From Sipunculus nudus (lineage: Eukaryota; Annelida; Sipuncula; Golfingiida; Sipunculidae): a stretch of 64,000 bases of DNA. Both the position numbers and the translations under genes were made by a program. Each line of letters starts with the position of its first letter. The stretch's first letter is position 1. The notes under the pieces were generated by a model. It ran no database searches and was not told the origin of the DNA. It was given only the letters and a program-made list of their open reading frames with translations. Where the stretch lies: contig CM049313.1 in the NCBI GenBank assembly GCA_026874595.1, forward strand, positions 12,461,508-12,525,507. The letters are read 5' to 3'. Of the stretch, positions 35,669-46,554 are shown piece by piece.

Positions 35669-36840
35669 GGATGTCTGCAGCCGAAATGTGTATGTAGGTT
35701 GCGCCACCTACCACAAAATCCAGAAAGCTGTCCAAGTTGTATACATATGCAAAATTTAAGGCAGATAAGTCAAACCACTACATGCATATTAGTGATTTTA
35801 GCCCATGGCAGACAAACAGACGGACGCTGTGCAAAAATGGTTGCAGGTGGCGCCACCAGTTTTGCCTATGATAAAGAGCTATGTGAGAACTATACACATG
35901 CAAAACTTTGGCCAAATCAGTCAAACGGTTCCTGAGATATGAACTTGGATGTCTGCAGCAGAAACAAGAATGTAGGTGGCGCCACCTGTCATAAAATCAA
36001 GAGAGCTGTCCAGGATGTATAAACCTGCAAAATTTTAGGCAGATATGTCAAACCACTGCCCAGATATGAGTGATTTTATCCCACGGCCGACAAACAGACA
36101 AATGCTGTGCAAAAATGGTTGCAGGTGGCGCCACCAGTGTTGCGTATGATAAAGAGCTATGTGAAATCTATACACATGCAAAATGTTGGCCAAATCGGTC
36201 AAACGGTTCCCGAGATGTCTGCAGCGTAAACTAGAAAGTAGGTGGCGCCACCTGTCATAAAATCAAAAGAGCTGTCCAGGATGTATAATCCTGCTAAATT
36301 TTAGGCATGTCAAACCAGTGCTGAGATATGAGTGATTTTTTTCCAATGGCAGACAAACAGACGGGAGCTGTGCAAAAATGGCTGCAGGTGTCGCCACCAG
36401 TTTTGCGTATGATAAAGAGCTATGTGATCTATACCCAATCGGTCAAACGGTTCCCGAGATATGAGCTTGGATGTCTGCAGTGTAAACGTGAATGTAGATG
36501 GCGCCATCTGTCATAAAATCAGAAAAGCTATCCAGGATGTATACGCATGCCGAATTTCAGGTGAATTAGTCAAACCACTGCAGAGATATGAATGATTTTA
36601 ACCCAAGGCAGACGAACAGATGGACACTGTGCAAACATGGTTGCAGGTGGCGCCACCATTTTTTGTGTATGTTATAAAGCTCTCCAAGGGCTACATTTGT
36701 GCATAAAAAAAATTTCTGATCGGTCAAACGGTTCCCGAGATATGTGGGTTTATGTGTGGAAACAGACGCAAAAACGGACGCAGAGCGCAGAGGAAAGGTC
36801 AGAGGTCAAAACAAAATTGGGGCGCAGCAGTTCACATGTT
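35669..36840 (+). mobile_element. Pearl-like block: four tandem units of about 256-278 bp with GGTGGCGCCACC
   Basis: Units begin (G)GATGTCTGCAG at 35669, 35947, about 36213 and 36469. Each has two positions with a GGTGGCGCCACC palindrome or a decayed form of it. Each also has GAGCTGTCCARGATGTATA, GACAAACAGACGGA, TGTGCAAAAATGGTTGCAGG, and GTCAAACGGTTCCCGAGATAT at the unit end. The array ends near 36745 and passes into AGACGCAAAAACGGACGCAG, a degenerate ACGG-type stretch, then GAGGTCA. The layout again resembles pearl elements. Several short ORFs here repeat the same words and are not proteins. Confidence 0.65.
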
Positions 36841-37830
36841 ACCCGAACATAATCCCGGGTTTCGTAAAATTCCGCCCAGCGGTTACAGAGGAGTTTTCCG
36901 GACACCTCCGCGGCGGCGGCGGCGGTGGGCTGAAAACAGTATCCGCAAAACTCAGTTTTGGCGGATACAATTAGCCTTTCGTATGGAACATCACTTGAAC
37001 ACCCTGAATTTATTATTTCTCTCGTTAATGCTGGCATATAAATAGTAATGGAAGTAATGTCTTGAACATAAATCAGCCTGCTATTTATTGTGATTGAAAA
37101 TGTGGCAACAACAGATGAATTCATACACGTTTATCGGATGTACGAGTGTCAATATCTACCACATCAAATCAGAAGATTGTGTTTTCAATCTATATAGCAA
37201 AGCAATTTCACCAGAGCTGATGGATTTGTTATAGTATTATCACAGCTTATGTCGCTTGTTCCACTATAAGATTAAAGAATACATAATTCTTACGAAATGT
37301 TCTGGTTATGTCTCAAGCGAATCTCAAACACACATTGATAACACGCCAATAATTTATCAATAAGACTTGGATTTATTAAGGTCCTCGTAAATATTTCTGA
37401 ATGCCAACCAATTTCTGGACGCTATAGAAAAACCGTTAGGATTTGAATAAGACATTCACAAAGGTACTTTATGTATGTTTTGCTTGAATTCAATAAACAT
37501 ATAATTTGTGTTAATGCTTATATATTAAAGAATTTTATGACTTATATAAAGGTTATATAAATCAGCTATTTTTATTTCCAATGAACCAGTTATATATTTT
37601 ATTGTTTGCAGTACTGAACACAGAAATGTCTTAAATAAAATGCTTATCAAGCATATAGGAGCAGTATGTAGGTTTGAGGTCACAACTGGATCCTTAGTAG
37701 ATACCTATTCACTAATCACAATATGTACCATATTTTATCCGTTCATTTTGACCGAATACAAATGTTTCCTAATAAAACCACCTCGTCTCACAGGATTATT
37801 CTCTGTTTTTTTCTCTTGTGTTATATATTG
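36841..37830. other. Unassigned sequence
   Basis: A short CGGCGGCGGCGG run at about 36910 is the only simple repeat. No gene is recognised. Confidence 0.4.
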
Positions 37831-37900
37831 TTTTGGTTATGTGTGTTTATAAATACGATCCAAGTGTGTTTGTTTATTATAACATGACCAAAGGTACGAT
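37831..37900 (+). repeat. Diverged dispersed repeat, copy 1
   Basis: Shares GTGTTTRTAAA, then TCCA, TGTGTYTGTTTA, ATAACA, and ACCAAAGGTMCGATT in order with 41424-41490. The similarity suggests this part derives from the same transposon as the GAACCCACATTT element. Confidence 0.5.
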
Positions 37901-38061
37901 TTTGCGCATGCTCAAAATCTTGCAATCAAGGAAGGCAGTGTCCTTCTGAATCACAAATGATTTTTTTACTTTGAGTCGCCATCTTGAAGTATGATAGTAG
38001 GACAGGACTTTGTATTTGTGTTTACTTCCGCGTCAGTGATCGGGCTCGGTGCATGTTTATT
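37901..38061 (+). promoter_or_regulatory. Promoter-like motif cluster (weak)
   Basis: Within 160 bp there are TGCGCATGC (37903-37911, NRF1-like), GCCATCTTG (37978-37986, YY1-like) and ACTTCCGC (38024-38031, the complement of an ETS-type GCGGAAGT). Such a mix is typical of TATA-less animal promoters. No exon or splice donor could be tied to it, and the left part matches a dispersed repeat, so it could be transposon-derived or chance. Confidence 0.2.
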
Positions 38062-38895
38062 TCTATTGTGTGGAGGCTTATAAAAATTGCTTCAGAACTA
38101 AATAATAACATATACTTTTCTATTTCAATGTGAGAACCTTTTTTGTATACGTATTATGCCTAGTAAAAGAATGGACTCCTTAAGATGGGCAAGACATAAA
38201 ACTTAAGATTCATTGAACAATCGTAATGGGGTGTCAGACCGCTGGATTTGTTAAACATAATTTAAGTTATGATTCGGTCTAAAAACGGTAAAGGCACTTA
38301 AGAGGCCTTGTAATTGTGTGTGCCGTCTTTCAAAATTTATGTAAATGTTAAAAGAAAGAGTTCAATATCGTGTTTTTTTACTGAATGAATGATATAAAAA
38401 TCCCCGTATTAGGTTATCCGATTCGCCAATCCAGCAATCATACTGCCACAAGAAATAACTCGGACAATATATTTTCGTTGTCGTATTTATAGACGAAAGA
38501 AATATCTTTAATGTACCTTAAAAAGGGGTCCGATTTATTCGCCGGGAAGTGGTTATTATTCCATCACTTCTTCTGGGCCTCTGCATCACCCAACCTTTAC
38601 ACTGATTACAAAAGAGATGTATTAAGAATTCATGGACGGCGCAAATATTTTAAATTGAGTTCACCTCCTATATCAGAGGTCCAAAAGAATTATTCGACAC
38701 GGTGCAAGTCTTTTTGGGTGTGTCGTTATATCTATGGATTATTTGTTATCAGTTGTAATGATATATATATTTATTTTTATAAGCCATGTATCTTTTTTAA
38801 AAATACATTGGTGTCATTTACAGCACAGGACAAAAATGTCTTTATTGCAAAATCTCTCTGTTTAAATGTCTTTTGGTTATATTGCAATTTAGTAA
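38062..38895. other. Unassigned sequence
   Basis: A 140-codon open frame (38511-38933, plus) shows no motif that I recognise and ends inside the neighbouring MITE-like element, so it is not called as a gene. Confidence 0.4.
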
Positions 38896-39376
38896 AGCCC
38901 CCTTTCACACCGGGCATACGTAGAGTTGCGTAGCGCGGCATACCGAGAACGCCGAAATAAGGCTGCGTACTCATGAAAAAAAGTTGCTTAAGTTATAAGT
39001 ACAATAACGTATGGTTGTGTACCCTGTGCTAAGGCACCGCGTAAATACACGGCATAAGCAGTTGGCGAACCTCCGCGTAGGAGTGCGTTTAGCAGACATA
39101 TGGTTGCGTACGTATACGTAGGTCTCGCGTACAGTAACTTAGTGTTGCGTAGACTTGCGTAAAAATTGCGTACCTTCTGCGTCCATTGCTCAACGCTCTA
39201 CGACAGTACGCGAAAAAAATAAACAGCTTTAAATTTTGCATCCATCTCGCGTACATACTTACGTCCCTCGGCGTATTGCCACGTAGGCAAGCGTAGGCAC
39301 AGCTTAGGGAAGCGTAAGCTCGGCATAGTCGGTACGCCGTACCACGCAACTCTACCCGTAGCCGGTGTTTAAGGGG
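38896..39376. mobile_element. GCGTA-rich MITE-like element
   Basis: The left end reads AGCCCCCTTTCACACCGG, and GTAGAGTTGCGT follows. The right end, on the opposite strand, reads AGCCCCTTAAACACCGG, then GTAGAGTTGCGT. That makes imperfect terminal inverted repeats of about 35 bp. The interior is packed with GCGTA/TACGC words (well over ten), raising GC and CpG against the flanks. There is no transposase. A target-site duplication is ambiguous (TA or TAA-like), so the superfamily is left open. Confidence 0.7.
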
Positions 39377-40753
39377 CTATAGGTTCAAGGCAAACTCTGA
39401 CAAACTCATTACAAGACCTCGTGGTCTCAAACCATATTCAACCAAAAACGTTCCCTTAGTGACAATGCACCTGGATCCATTTTGAATCTTTAGTTATACC
39501 AATGATTCTCGTTTTCCTGCCGTATATGAACTGTTGAGCATTTGTTTTTATTTATAGCCCTATTAAATAATAGGTCTCGGTTCCGCCTAGAAATTCCGTA
39601 TTGCAATATATTGCGATATGTGGTAGCGTATTTTCATTGTAAATAAATATATAGGAAATCCGTGTTTTACATATATATATATATAAACTTTTAATTTTTA
39701 TTATCATAAATCTTTCATTATTATTTTTAACGTAGTGAGATAAAATATGTTTATGCAGAGTAGTTTATTTTAAACACGAAATATGATAATATTACTTACT
39801 AAATTAGTAATGTACTTAGTAATGTACTTACCTGTTCCTAACATTACTTAAAATCAAAGTGAGTTCTTTAAGTCTTATATCTGTAAATAACTTGATAATT
39901 AGTGAATTCTTGACTGTGGTTTAGCAAAGAACTTTAAATGAGTCGGTACTTAACACTACTGCAGGTATCATAAGATGTGAGGAGAGAATATTAATGAATC
40001 ACTTGTTTTAATGACCGTGTGTAGAACTTTTTTCTATTTGTTTTTTGGAAAATTATCGTATGCCAATAAGATATCGAGCACACATGAAAATTCCACGGGA
40101 CCGACCTTTGATCTATGGTATATTTGAATATTTCCTTCTAAACGTCTAAAGACACGGCAGCGGTTTTAGGTACATTTAACAAAATATAAAAAAATATCGA
40201 TATTTGAAAACTGTATCGCGATACGCAATATGCGAATCACTGTTTCGCGATATACCCATATATATCGATAATAACATTTTAAATACTATAATCGGAAGCC
40301 TAAGGTTACTCCGGATTTGATTTCAAGACCTTCAATGCGAATTTGTAGATAATTAAACGTATCATTAACGGAATTTGAAGAGTTTGAAGTGATTAATGGA
40401 AGCCCTGTGGAAATGTTATTGGTCCCTTTATGAAAATTTAAACTGAATAATCACTGCTGCTGATAATACAGTTGGAGTTTCCTTTATATTTATGTGTGAA
40501 GCATTGCACGCAGGGAGGTCATTGTCCCAACTGCACTTCAACCAGTCCCTCCCAGACATGGCGCCGGTACCATAATTACACGCATCCGTCTACACACCTG
40601 CCCCAGGTGTAAGTTCTATTATCAATGCTACCCCAGTAAACCTTTCGTTGCATCTGTACCATCATTCGATATCTTGCTTAACTTGCCAATCTCACCGCCG
40701 CCTGTTAATACTTAAGTTTGTTTGTAGCAGTAACGGTAAAGGTGCATGCATTA
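39377..40753. other. Unassigned sequence
   Basis: No gene is recognised. Includes a short TA tract (39670-39685). Around 39590-40260 several ATATTGCGATAT-like words recur (39603, 40201, 40250), perhaps a decayed repeat. Confidence 0.35.
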
Positions 40754-41257
40754 TACGGGGCTGAACTTCAGGGGTTAAACAAACAAGTCAACGCCCATTT
40801 TTATGCAGACAATATGTGGGTCACATAAGCGTAAAAAACGCTTAAATAGTGAACCCACATTTTTAATTATACGAATTCCCACATTTCTCCCCTTGAACCC
40901 ACATTTATTTTGTGCAAAGTGAACCCACTTTTGGTATTTTTGTCAATGACGTCGCGTAACACGTCCAGAAAAAAAAATAAATAAATAACACTTGTTTTTT
41001 AGTGCATATTTTAAACTTATAAAATACCTTTATACATTATTTATATAAGTATGACGTAAAAGCCTATCAGACGTTGAACCCACATTTTTCCGAGAGAAAA
41101 TACGAGTTCACTTCATGATCTGTCTGATCAATAGTATATATGTTTATCGTGAACCAATATTTGTAAATTTTTAATGATGTCTCGTACATATATTTTACGT
41201 CAAGAAAAATGAGTCAAGAAATGACGCTTATTTTCCAATTTAACTTACATAATAGAT

Positions 41258-41260
<3 letters not shown>

Positions 41261-41305
<45 letters not shown>
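41261..41305. repeat. TA microsatellite
   Basis: A perfect alternating AT tract of 45 bases within the inverted-repeat element. Confidence 0.95.
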
Positions 41306-41309
<4 letters not shown>

Positions 41310-41423
41310 CCTATTAGGCACTGAACCCACATTTGTTTAGAGGGACATAATCAGGAGCAATATTATGCCTTTTCTCAGTCTCAGTACCTCGCATGCGGCT
41401 GTTTAACAACTTGTTATGGCTCT

Positions 41424-41490
41424 GCGTGTTTGTAAACACAGTCCACATGTGTCTGTTTACAATAACAAGGCCACATAACCAAAGGTCCGA
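41424..41490 (+). repeat. Diverged dispersed repeat, copy 2
   Basis: Counterpart of 37831-37900, in the same orientation, with several indels. It lies inside the inverted-repeat element. Confidence 0.5.
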
Positions 41491-41841
41491 TTGTGATCAG
41501 CAACACACGAATTTTCAGCCAGCGTGAATATGTGATACATGTTTGGGCCAAGTCAGTCAGGGCATCTCATGATTTGCAGGTTTTGTGGCTCAGCGATGCA
41601 CAGTCCAACGCGCTGAGTTTATGTTAACACCTTTGATCGCGCCCGGTCCACTGTTTTTTACACTCATTTACAGGAGTAAGCAAACGGTTTCAGGGCAATG
41701 TTTCGGCAGGTACAAATTTATTTTAAAGGTAAGAAGGTATTTTTCATGTTATTTTAACATGCTTTATAGGTGATTGAGCCCCCATTTAAACGAAAATATG
41801 GGTTCAGTTACTGGTTTCGCCCTCTGAAGTTCAGCCCCGTA

Positions 41842-42530
41842 TAGTATAATGCACCAATACCGCATAAATCAGCTTCCTAAGACAGGCACGTCCGCCTCTG
41901 AGTACTTGAGCAGAACAATTTAATTTTACAACCGGACTTTGAATCTGCCTTTTGGACACGCGAGTTAATTTACAATACTATTTTACCTCTTCTTTCAAAA
42001 CAGCAAATATATCTTGAGGGACACTTATTCTTATCATTTAGAGTAATACTAGGAAAATATAAACGTGCGTTGGTGAACTCTTTATTCCAGTTTATTCTGA
42101 ATCCCAGTTCATGTAATAAACAAATGAAGGCACTCATAGGCACAGCCGAGTGAAGCTTACTATGGGTGTTTGTAAATCTTAACCGTTTTACCTAGCTTTC
42201 ACTATCAGATATTATCAGGAAATCATCTACGTAGTTCATTACCTTGCTACAGCCCTTGTGTTCCATAAACCTGACAATCGCCTGTGTTAACTTGTAGAAA
42301 TTCGGTGTATAATTAAAGCCGAAAGGTATTATAGTATCATAAGGGAACATTTGTTTAGCTCCATGACATGTTATTGGTCCCTTTTGAGTACAATTTAAAC
42401 AAAAAATTACTATAGCACTATTTTTTTTACAGTTGCGATGTTGTTTAACTTGAATAGCTGTATCCGCTACGCAAGACGCAAGCAACAGTTTCTTCAGATT
42501 TAAAGAGAAAAACTGTATCTGTCCTGTCAC
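41842..42530 (-). pseudogene. DIRS/Ngaro-like reverse transcriptase remnant
   Basis: Read on the minus strand. The first open part (42530-42192) ends with an IPFGF motif and a NYVDDFLI box; YVDD is at 42233-42222, the catalytic YxDD of reverse transcriptase. A stop and about 45 non-aligning bases follow. The frame then resumes with LLHELGFRINWNKE and ITLNDKNK. After a further frame change comes PQDIFAVLKEEVK, one TAG stop, and SKRQIQS...QVLRGGR. The last part matches the LQSLxGxLNxAxxVxxxGRxFLRR region known from DIRS/Ngaro-type tyrosine-recombinase retroelements. At least two frame changes and two stops make it non-functional. No recombinase, RNase H or terminal repeat was found, so the clade is provisional. 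Confidence 0.8.
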
Positions 42531-42659
42531 AGTGGATTCTTTAACGGTATAAAAAAATGTTTGAAAATTAACGAAGATATCTTAACCCGGACTTTACTTC
42601 ATTTTAAGGTATATTGGTGTTATGGAATCAGTTGTAAAAGGTGTTCCAAGTAAGTATAA

Positions 42660-42661
<2 letters not shown>
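42531..42661. other. Unassigned; possible upstream part of the RT remnant
   Basis: The minus-strand frame loses recognisable similarity here. It may be decayed 5' sequence of the same retroelement. Confidence 0.3.

Positions 42662-42732
<71 letters not shown>
42662..42732. repeat. Compound CT/AT microsatellite
   Basis: A CT tract (42662-42690) followed directly by an AT tract (42691-42732). Confidence 0.97.
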
Positions 42733-42739
<7 letters not shown>

Positions 42740-44106
42740 TATACACCTTTCAAACGGAAAGGCATTAATAAAGGGTTTGTCTTCGCACACACTCCGCTCA
42801 GAGTATACTTGATTCGGTCATCTTACATGCCCACCTACATTTTACTTGCGTGCAAAAAGATCTGAATGTTTTCAATAGTAACACTGTTATATCAGAAACG
42901 AAACTGTCCTGTGAAACAAATAAACGAAAAGCATAGCAGATGAGGGTCTAATTGCCAGAAAGTATAACAAATTAGAGACCATTTTTTTTAAAGGAAATAT
43001 AGTAAATATAGTGAGTCGGTAAAACATCACTAGTGAATATATATCGTTTTTGGGTTATGTATGTTACTACTTATTAATTACTAATTTTGAAAAGTTCTAT
43101 GCGTTCACATTTTCAACGGATTGATACTAAATGAAAAATGCCTTTCGATGCACGAGTTTGCCTGTCTAAGACAGGCGGAAGGGCGAATATTACGACCCAT
43201 GTATAATATACACAACACCCGTGAGTCAGTTGGAGTGGCTCGTCCAAGGTCAAGGGTTTTCTCCCGGGTCCTCCGGTTGCCTTCACCCCTACAGACTACC
43301 GAACATTACCATGGGGATTGCCTCGTATCAGCTATTATAATTTTACAGTTTATATATTGAAATAATCTATTGAAATCCGACTTGACTATCCCGCGCAAGA
43401 ATGAAACCAAGGTTAAAATAAAAGATCAAAGTTAGCTTTTAGTAAACTTAAGGGGAATAAATACTCAAAGGATATTTTCCAAAAGCAGCCATGTAGACTT
43501 TATAACACGCCAGAGGAAACACCCATCAAATAAAATAAAGGATATAGTATAATATATAAGGTACTTAAAGGCCAGGTTGAATTTAAAATAAAACATTAAC
43601 TTGAATTATGAAGTGACCATTATATAAAATACACAAGAGGGCATCTAATAAATCTCGGAAAGAAAGCTAATGTTTGTAAAATGTGATAAAGGGCCGTGAG
43701 ATAACGGGTTTCACACCTATGTGAATCGGCTTCAGATGTACTAACGCCTGCAAGATATCAGTAGTAGTAACCGCACGCACGGATAAACAATATTTTACAC
43801 AATACCGTGCACACCGGCTAAATGATTCACATCCCTTTATTGCTTTATATAAACATATATCGGGTCTTTAATATAAGAAATCCCGACACGTCCATTTCTT
43901 CCATGATGTATTTTTTTATTAGAAATAGCATTTTCTATCCGAGTTCCTGCTAAACAATAATAAAAGAAAACCTCAGTTCCGCAGGGGAAATAGCTTAGAT
44001 GAACTTAGAATAACCTGTCCTTCTTTTATTCTTGTTTCTATAAAAATAATTTTGGATCTAAAATAATATAACATTTATTCACTGAATATTTTTTATTTGT
44101 TTACTA
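42733..44106. other. Unassigned sequence
   Basis: No gene is recognised. A GC-richer patch at 43140-43330 (with CTCCCGGGTCCTCCGGTTGC) resembles words seen in several invertebrate SINE or LINE families, but ends could not be set. Confidence 0.35.
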
Positions 44107-44228
44107 GAATGATAATAATAACAATAATAATAGTTATTATTATCATTATAAAGATGATGATAATGATAATAATAATAATTATTATTATTATTATTATTAT
44201 TATTATCATATTTTATTTATAATATTAA

Positions 44229-44274
<46 letters not shown>
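44107..44274. repeat. ATT/ATA trinucleotide tract
   Basis: About 168 bases of AATAAT, GATAAT and ATTATT units, purest at 44230-44274. The two halves are partly complementary and could fold on each other. Confidence 0.95.
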
Positions 44275-45735
44275 GGTGGTAACCATATCAATGCGACTGT
44301 GATGATTTCGTGCCCGTCTGTGGGTGTCATATAATTCTTGTTGTCTCTAATTTATGATATCAAAGCGTCGAGTTACTTATTTTTTTTTCATTTAATTGAA
44401 TTAAGCACAGCCTGGGACGTGAGTCTCCGCTTATATTAATTCCTCCTAAGAGGATAAGTTTTCAATCATATCTGATTCTTTTTTCTATTGGTTTGTTTGT
44501 AACCATTAAACCAATTTCAATGGAAATTTGTGGTAGGGTGGGGCATGGACCCGGTTGGTTTGTGGTTAAATCAACGGCTCCACGCATGCGCTCTATCGAG
44601 TTCCATTCTTGTTGATTATGTCGATATAAATGCCCAACCGATTTCTTTCTAAGACGATTTTTAATCACACATCCACTCACATCCCGATATACCCTAAATA
44701 TAATAATGCCACCAGATACCCAACCAATGAGTACTATGACCCCATCCGTCTGAACGACAGAGAATGATTACAGTGATATAAAATATTGACTGGGTGTCTG
44801 CTTTTTGCTGACAAGGAATATTAAGCATTAACACAGCTGTTAAAACTGATATCTGGTGGACGCAGCGGGCATTTATATAAATTGAAACAATTATATAAAA
44901 GTACTTTTATTCTCAACCAGTCATCAGTTTTAAAAGCTATTTCCTGAATTACCCTTTCTATTATAATTGGTTTTAATACAATTTGTCTGCCTAAAGTTAT
45001 TAAAAGAATAAAAGCGCACGTTTTTATGTATAGGACATTTTAATTCGCATTGTATCATGAATTTATCGGACATTTCAGGTTTGCCTAGTAATATCTGATT
45101 TCACAAGTTCCCAATAGGGATCGTATGTAAAGTGAAATAATACACCACGTGACAAAGGTTTTATTTAATCGTGAAAAAAAAACAAATAAAACAAGAAAGT
45201 GGTCAGAGACCATAACCTAAGCCAGGATCCAAATCAAACTACACATTCACTAAAGGAAATGTTTGTCATGGTTAAACATTTCCATCCACTAGTTAGCTTT
45301 ATAAAATTACTCGAGGCCTCGACAGGGATAAAGAAAAAAAAACGCTTTGACATAAGAAAGAAAGCCTTTGCATTTAAAAATACGATGCTGACTAAGATTA
45401 CTTTCCAATATAAATAGATTGTTCCTTGCCTGTTATCATTTACCATTTTAAATGTCAACAAAATTTCATTCGCCTATAAAATTGCAGATAATTACCCAGG
45501 GTAAAACGTACCTTTCGTCACCCGGTGGAGGTATTAAATATTAGTTTTGAAATACAGCAGGCTCGACTAGCGTATCGACCATGTTTTATACTGTAGGTTG
45601 ACAAGAATTCTTTCTTTTTAATAATTGTTTGGCTGGATTTAACCGCATCCAGGTTTTAAGGATAGCGTAAGTAATTATTTACATCTGCAGAATTCCATTC
45701 CGGTTTCAGAATACATGAAAGGGCAGCAGCCTCCT
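44275..45735. other. Unassigned sequence
   Basis: No gene or RNA is recognised. Short ORFs (for example 44462-44680 minus) lack motifs. Confidence 0.4.
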
Positions 45736-46011
45736 CTTATTTAATATCCTGGTTTTATCCAGGCCCGATGACTACAGCATCTGGGTGTGTAATCTTCCCC
45801 GTTCTCTGGGGAAAACCACCGAGGAACCCCCGATAGGCGCACTCATTTGTGATTGAAGCACCACCCTGGAGAACGGCCTTACCATTAGGCCTGCAGAGCG
45901 CTCAACCTGGGTGATGGCCGACCGAGAAAGATTTCATAGCCTCGGCTGAGATTCGAACCCGTGATCTCCCGGCTTTGAGTCCTGCACTATACCCCCAGAC
46001 CATAGAAGCAT
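45736..46011 (-). mobile_element. tRNA-derived SINE (minus-strand copy)
   Basis: On the minus strand the head, from 46011, reads through TAGTGCAGGACTCAAAGCCG and GGGAGATCACGGGTTCGAAT. It includes a good RNA polymerase III B box (GGTTCGAATCTC), and the A box is weak. The body ends GATTACACACCCAG...GGGCCTGGATAAAACCAGGA, with a short AT-rich tail near 45740. The plus-strand copy at 51070-51362 shares head, body words and tail position, which proves it is a repeated element and not a single tRNA gene. It depends on LINE machinery by family knowledge. Confidence 0.85.
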
Positions 46012-46227
46012 GTTGCCCAACCAGAGGTTCATATCATGACCCCATAACGTCCTCTGCGCCTGTTGAGAGTGGTGTGTTCACCGCCACCGTGCACGGAGTA
46101 GCCGCTAATCATCTCACCATGTAAAGTTGTATGACGTCGAGAGCTCCGCGGGCACGCCTACGACGCCCGGCTGGTAAAGGCTCAGTTGCTTCCAGCTCTC
46201 ACAGGGGGCGGCGAGCTGCGAAACTTG
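46012..46227 (+). promoter_or_regulatory. CpG-rich patch, possible promoter
   Basis: A patch with many CG dinucleotides in AT-rich surroundings, including TGACGTCG at 46132-46139 (CRE-like) and GAGCTCCGCGGGCACG. It leads into TCAGTTCAGTC initiator-like words at 46228 and a possible first exon. Without expression data this is a suggestion only. Confidence 0.3.
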
Positions 46228-46436
46228 TCAGTTCAGTCGTGTTTTAAAGGAAACGTGTGGAACATTCCCATTTTTCTTCCTTCTTAAGAGCGAAGTTTCA
46301 TCACTCTACTGGTACTGGACAATTTTGAACACTTGTTGCCACAAGATATTCACGTTATATGTTTATATGCTACATGTATGCGTGTTTCAAACATAAAACC
46401 ACTGGATTATTGCTATTCCAGAACCTTCACAAAAAG
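46228..46436 (+). other. Possible first exon ending at a consensus splice donor
   Basis: Starts at a TCAGTT initiator-like word and ends AAAAAG|GTGAGT, an excellent donor, at 46436/46437. An ATG at 46359 opens a 26-codon frame that stays open to the donor and would continue after splicing; unspliced, it stops 5 codons later. No acceptor exon was found in the window, so any gene would continue beyond it or be absent. I do not recognise the peptide. It could equally be a chance match. Confidence 0.22.
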
Positions 46437-46554
46437 GTGAGTACTTCTTGATTCTAACAATTAGAAATTAAAGTATGCCCTGACCTATTAAAAAACATGT
46501 ACCTCCAGTTAGTTTCAGCAAGTTTCATCATCTTTATTGGCAATATTACATTTA

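Larger units (their letters stand above)
40754..41841. mobile_element. Element with perfect 18 bp inverted ends and GAACCCACATTT repeats
   Basis: TACGGGGCTGAACTTCAG at 40754-40771 and its exact complement at 41824-41841 bound a 1088 bp segment. Reading the outer TA as a target duplication gives a Tc1/mariner-type insertion. The similarity continues imperfectly outwards (GGTGCAT...ATTATA on both sides). The interior repeats GAACCCACATTT or close variants at 40851, 40895, 40921, 41075, 41323 and 41775, with opposite-strand forms near 40814 and 41805. At 41075 and 41323 the motif is preceded by AGCCTATYAGRC, giving a period of about 248 bp. No transposase is seen. Confidence 0.7.

Noticed and set aside
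38511-38933. 140-codon plus-strand ORF
   Set aside because: No motif, and it ends inside a MITE-like element.
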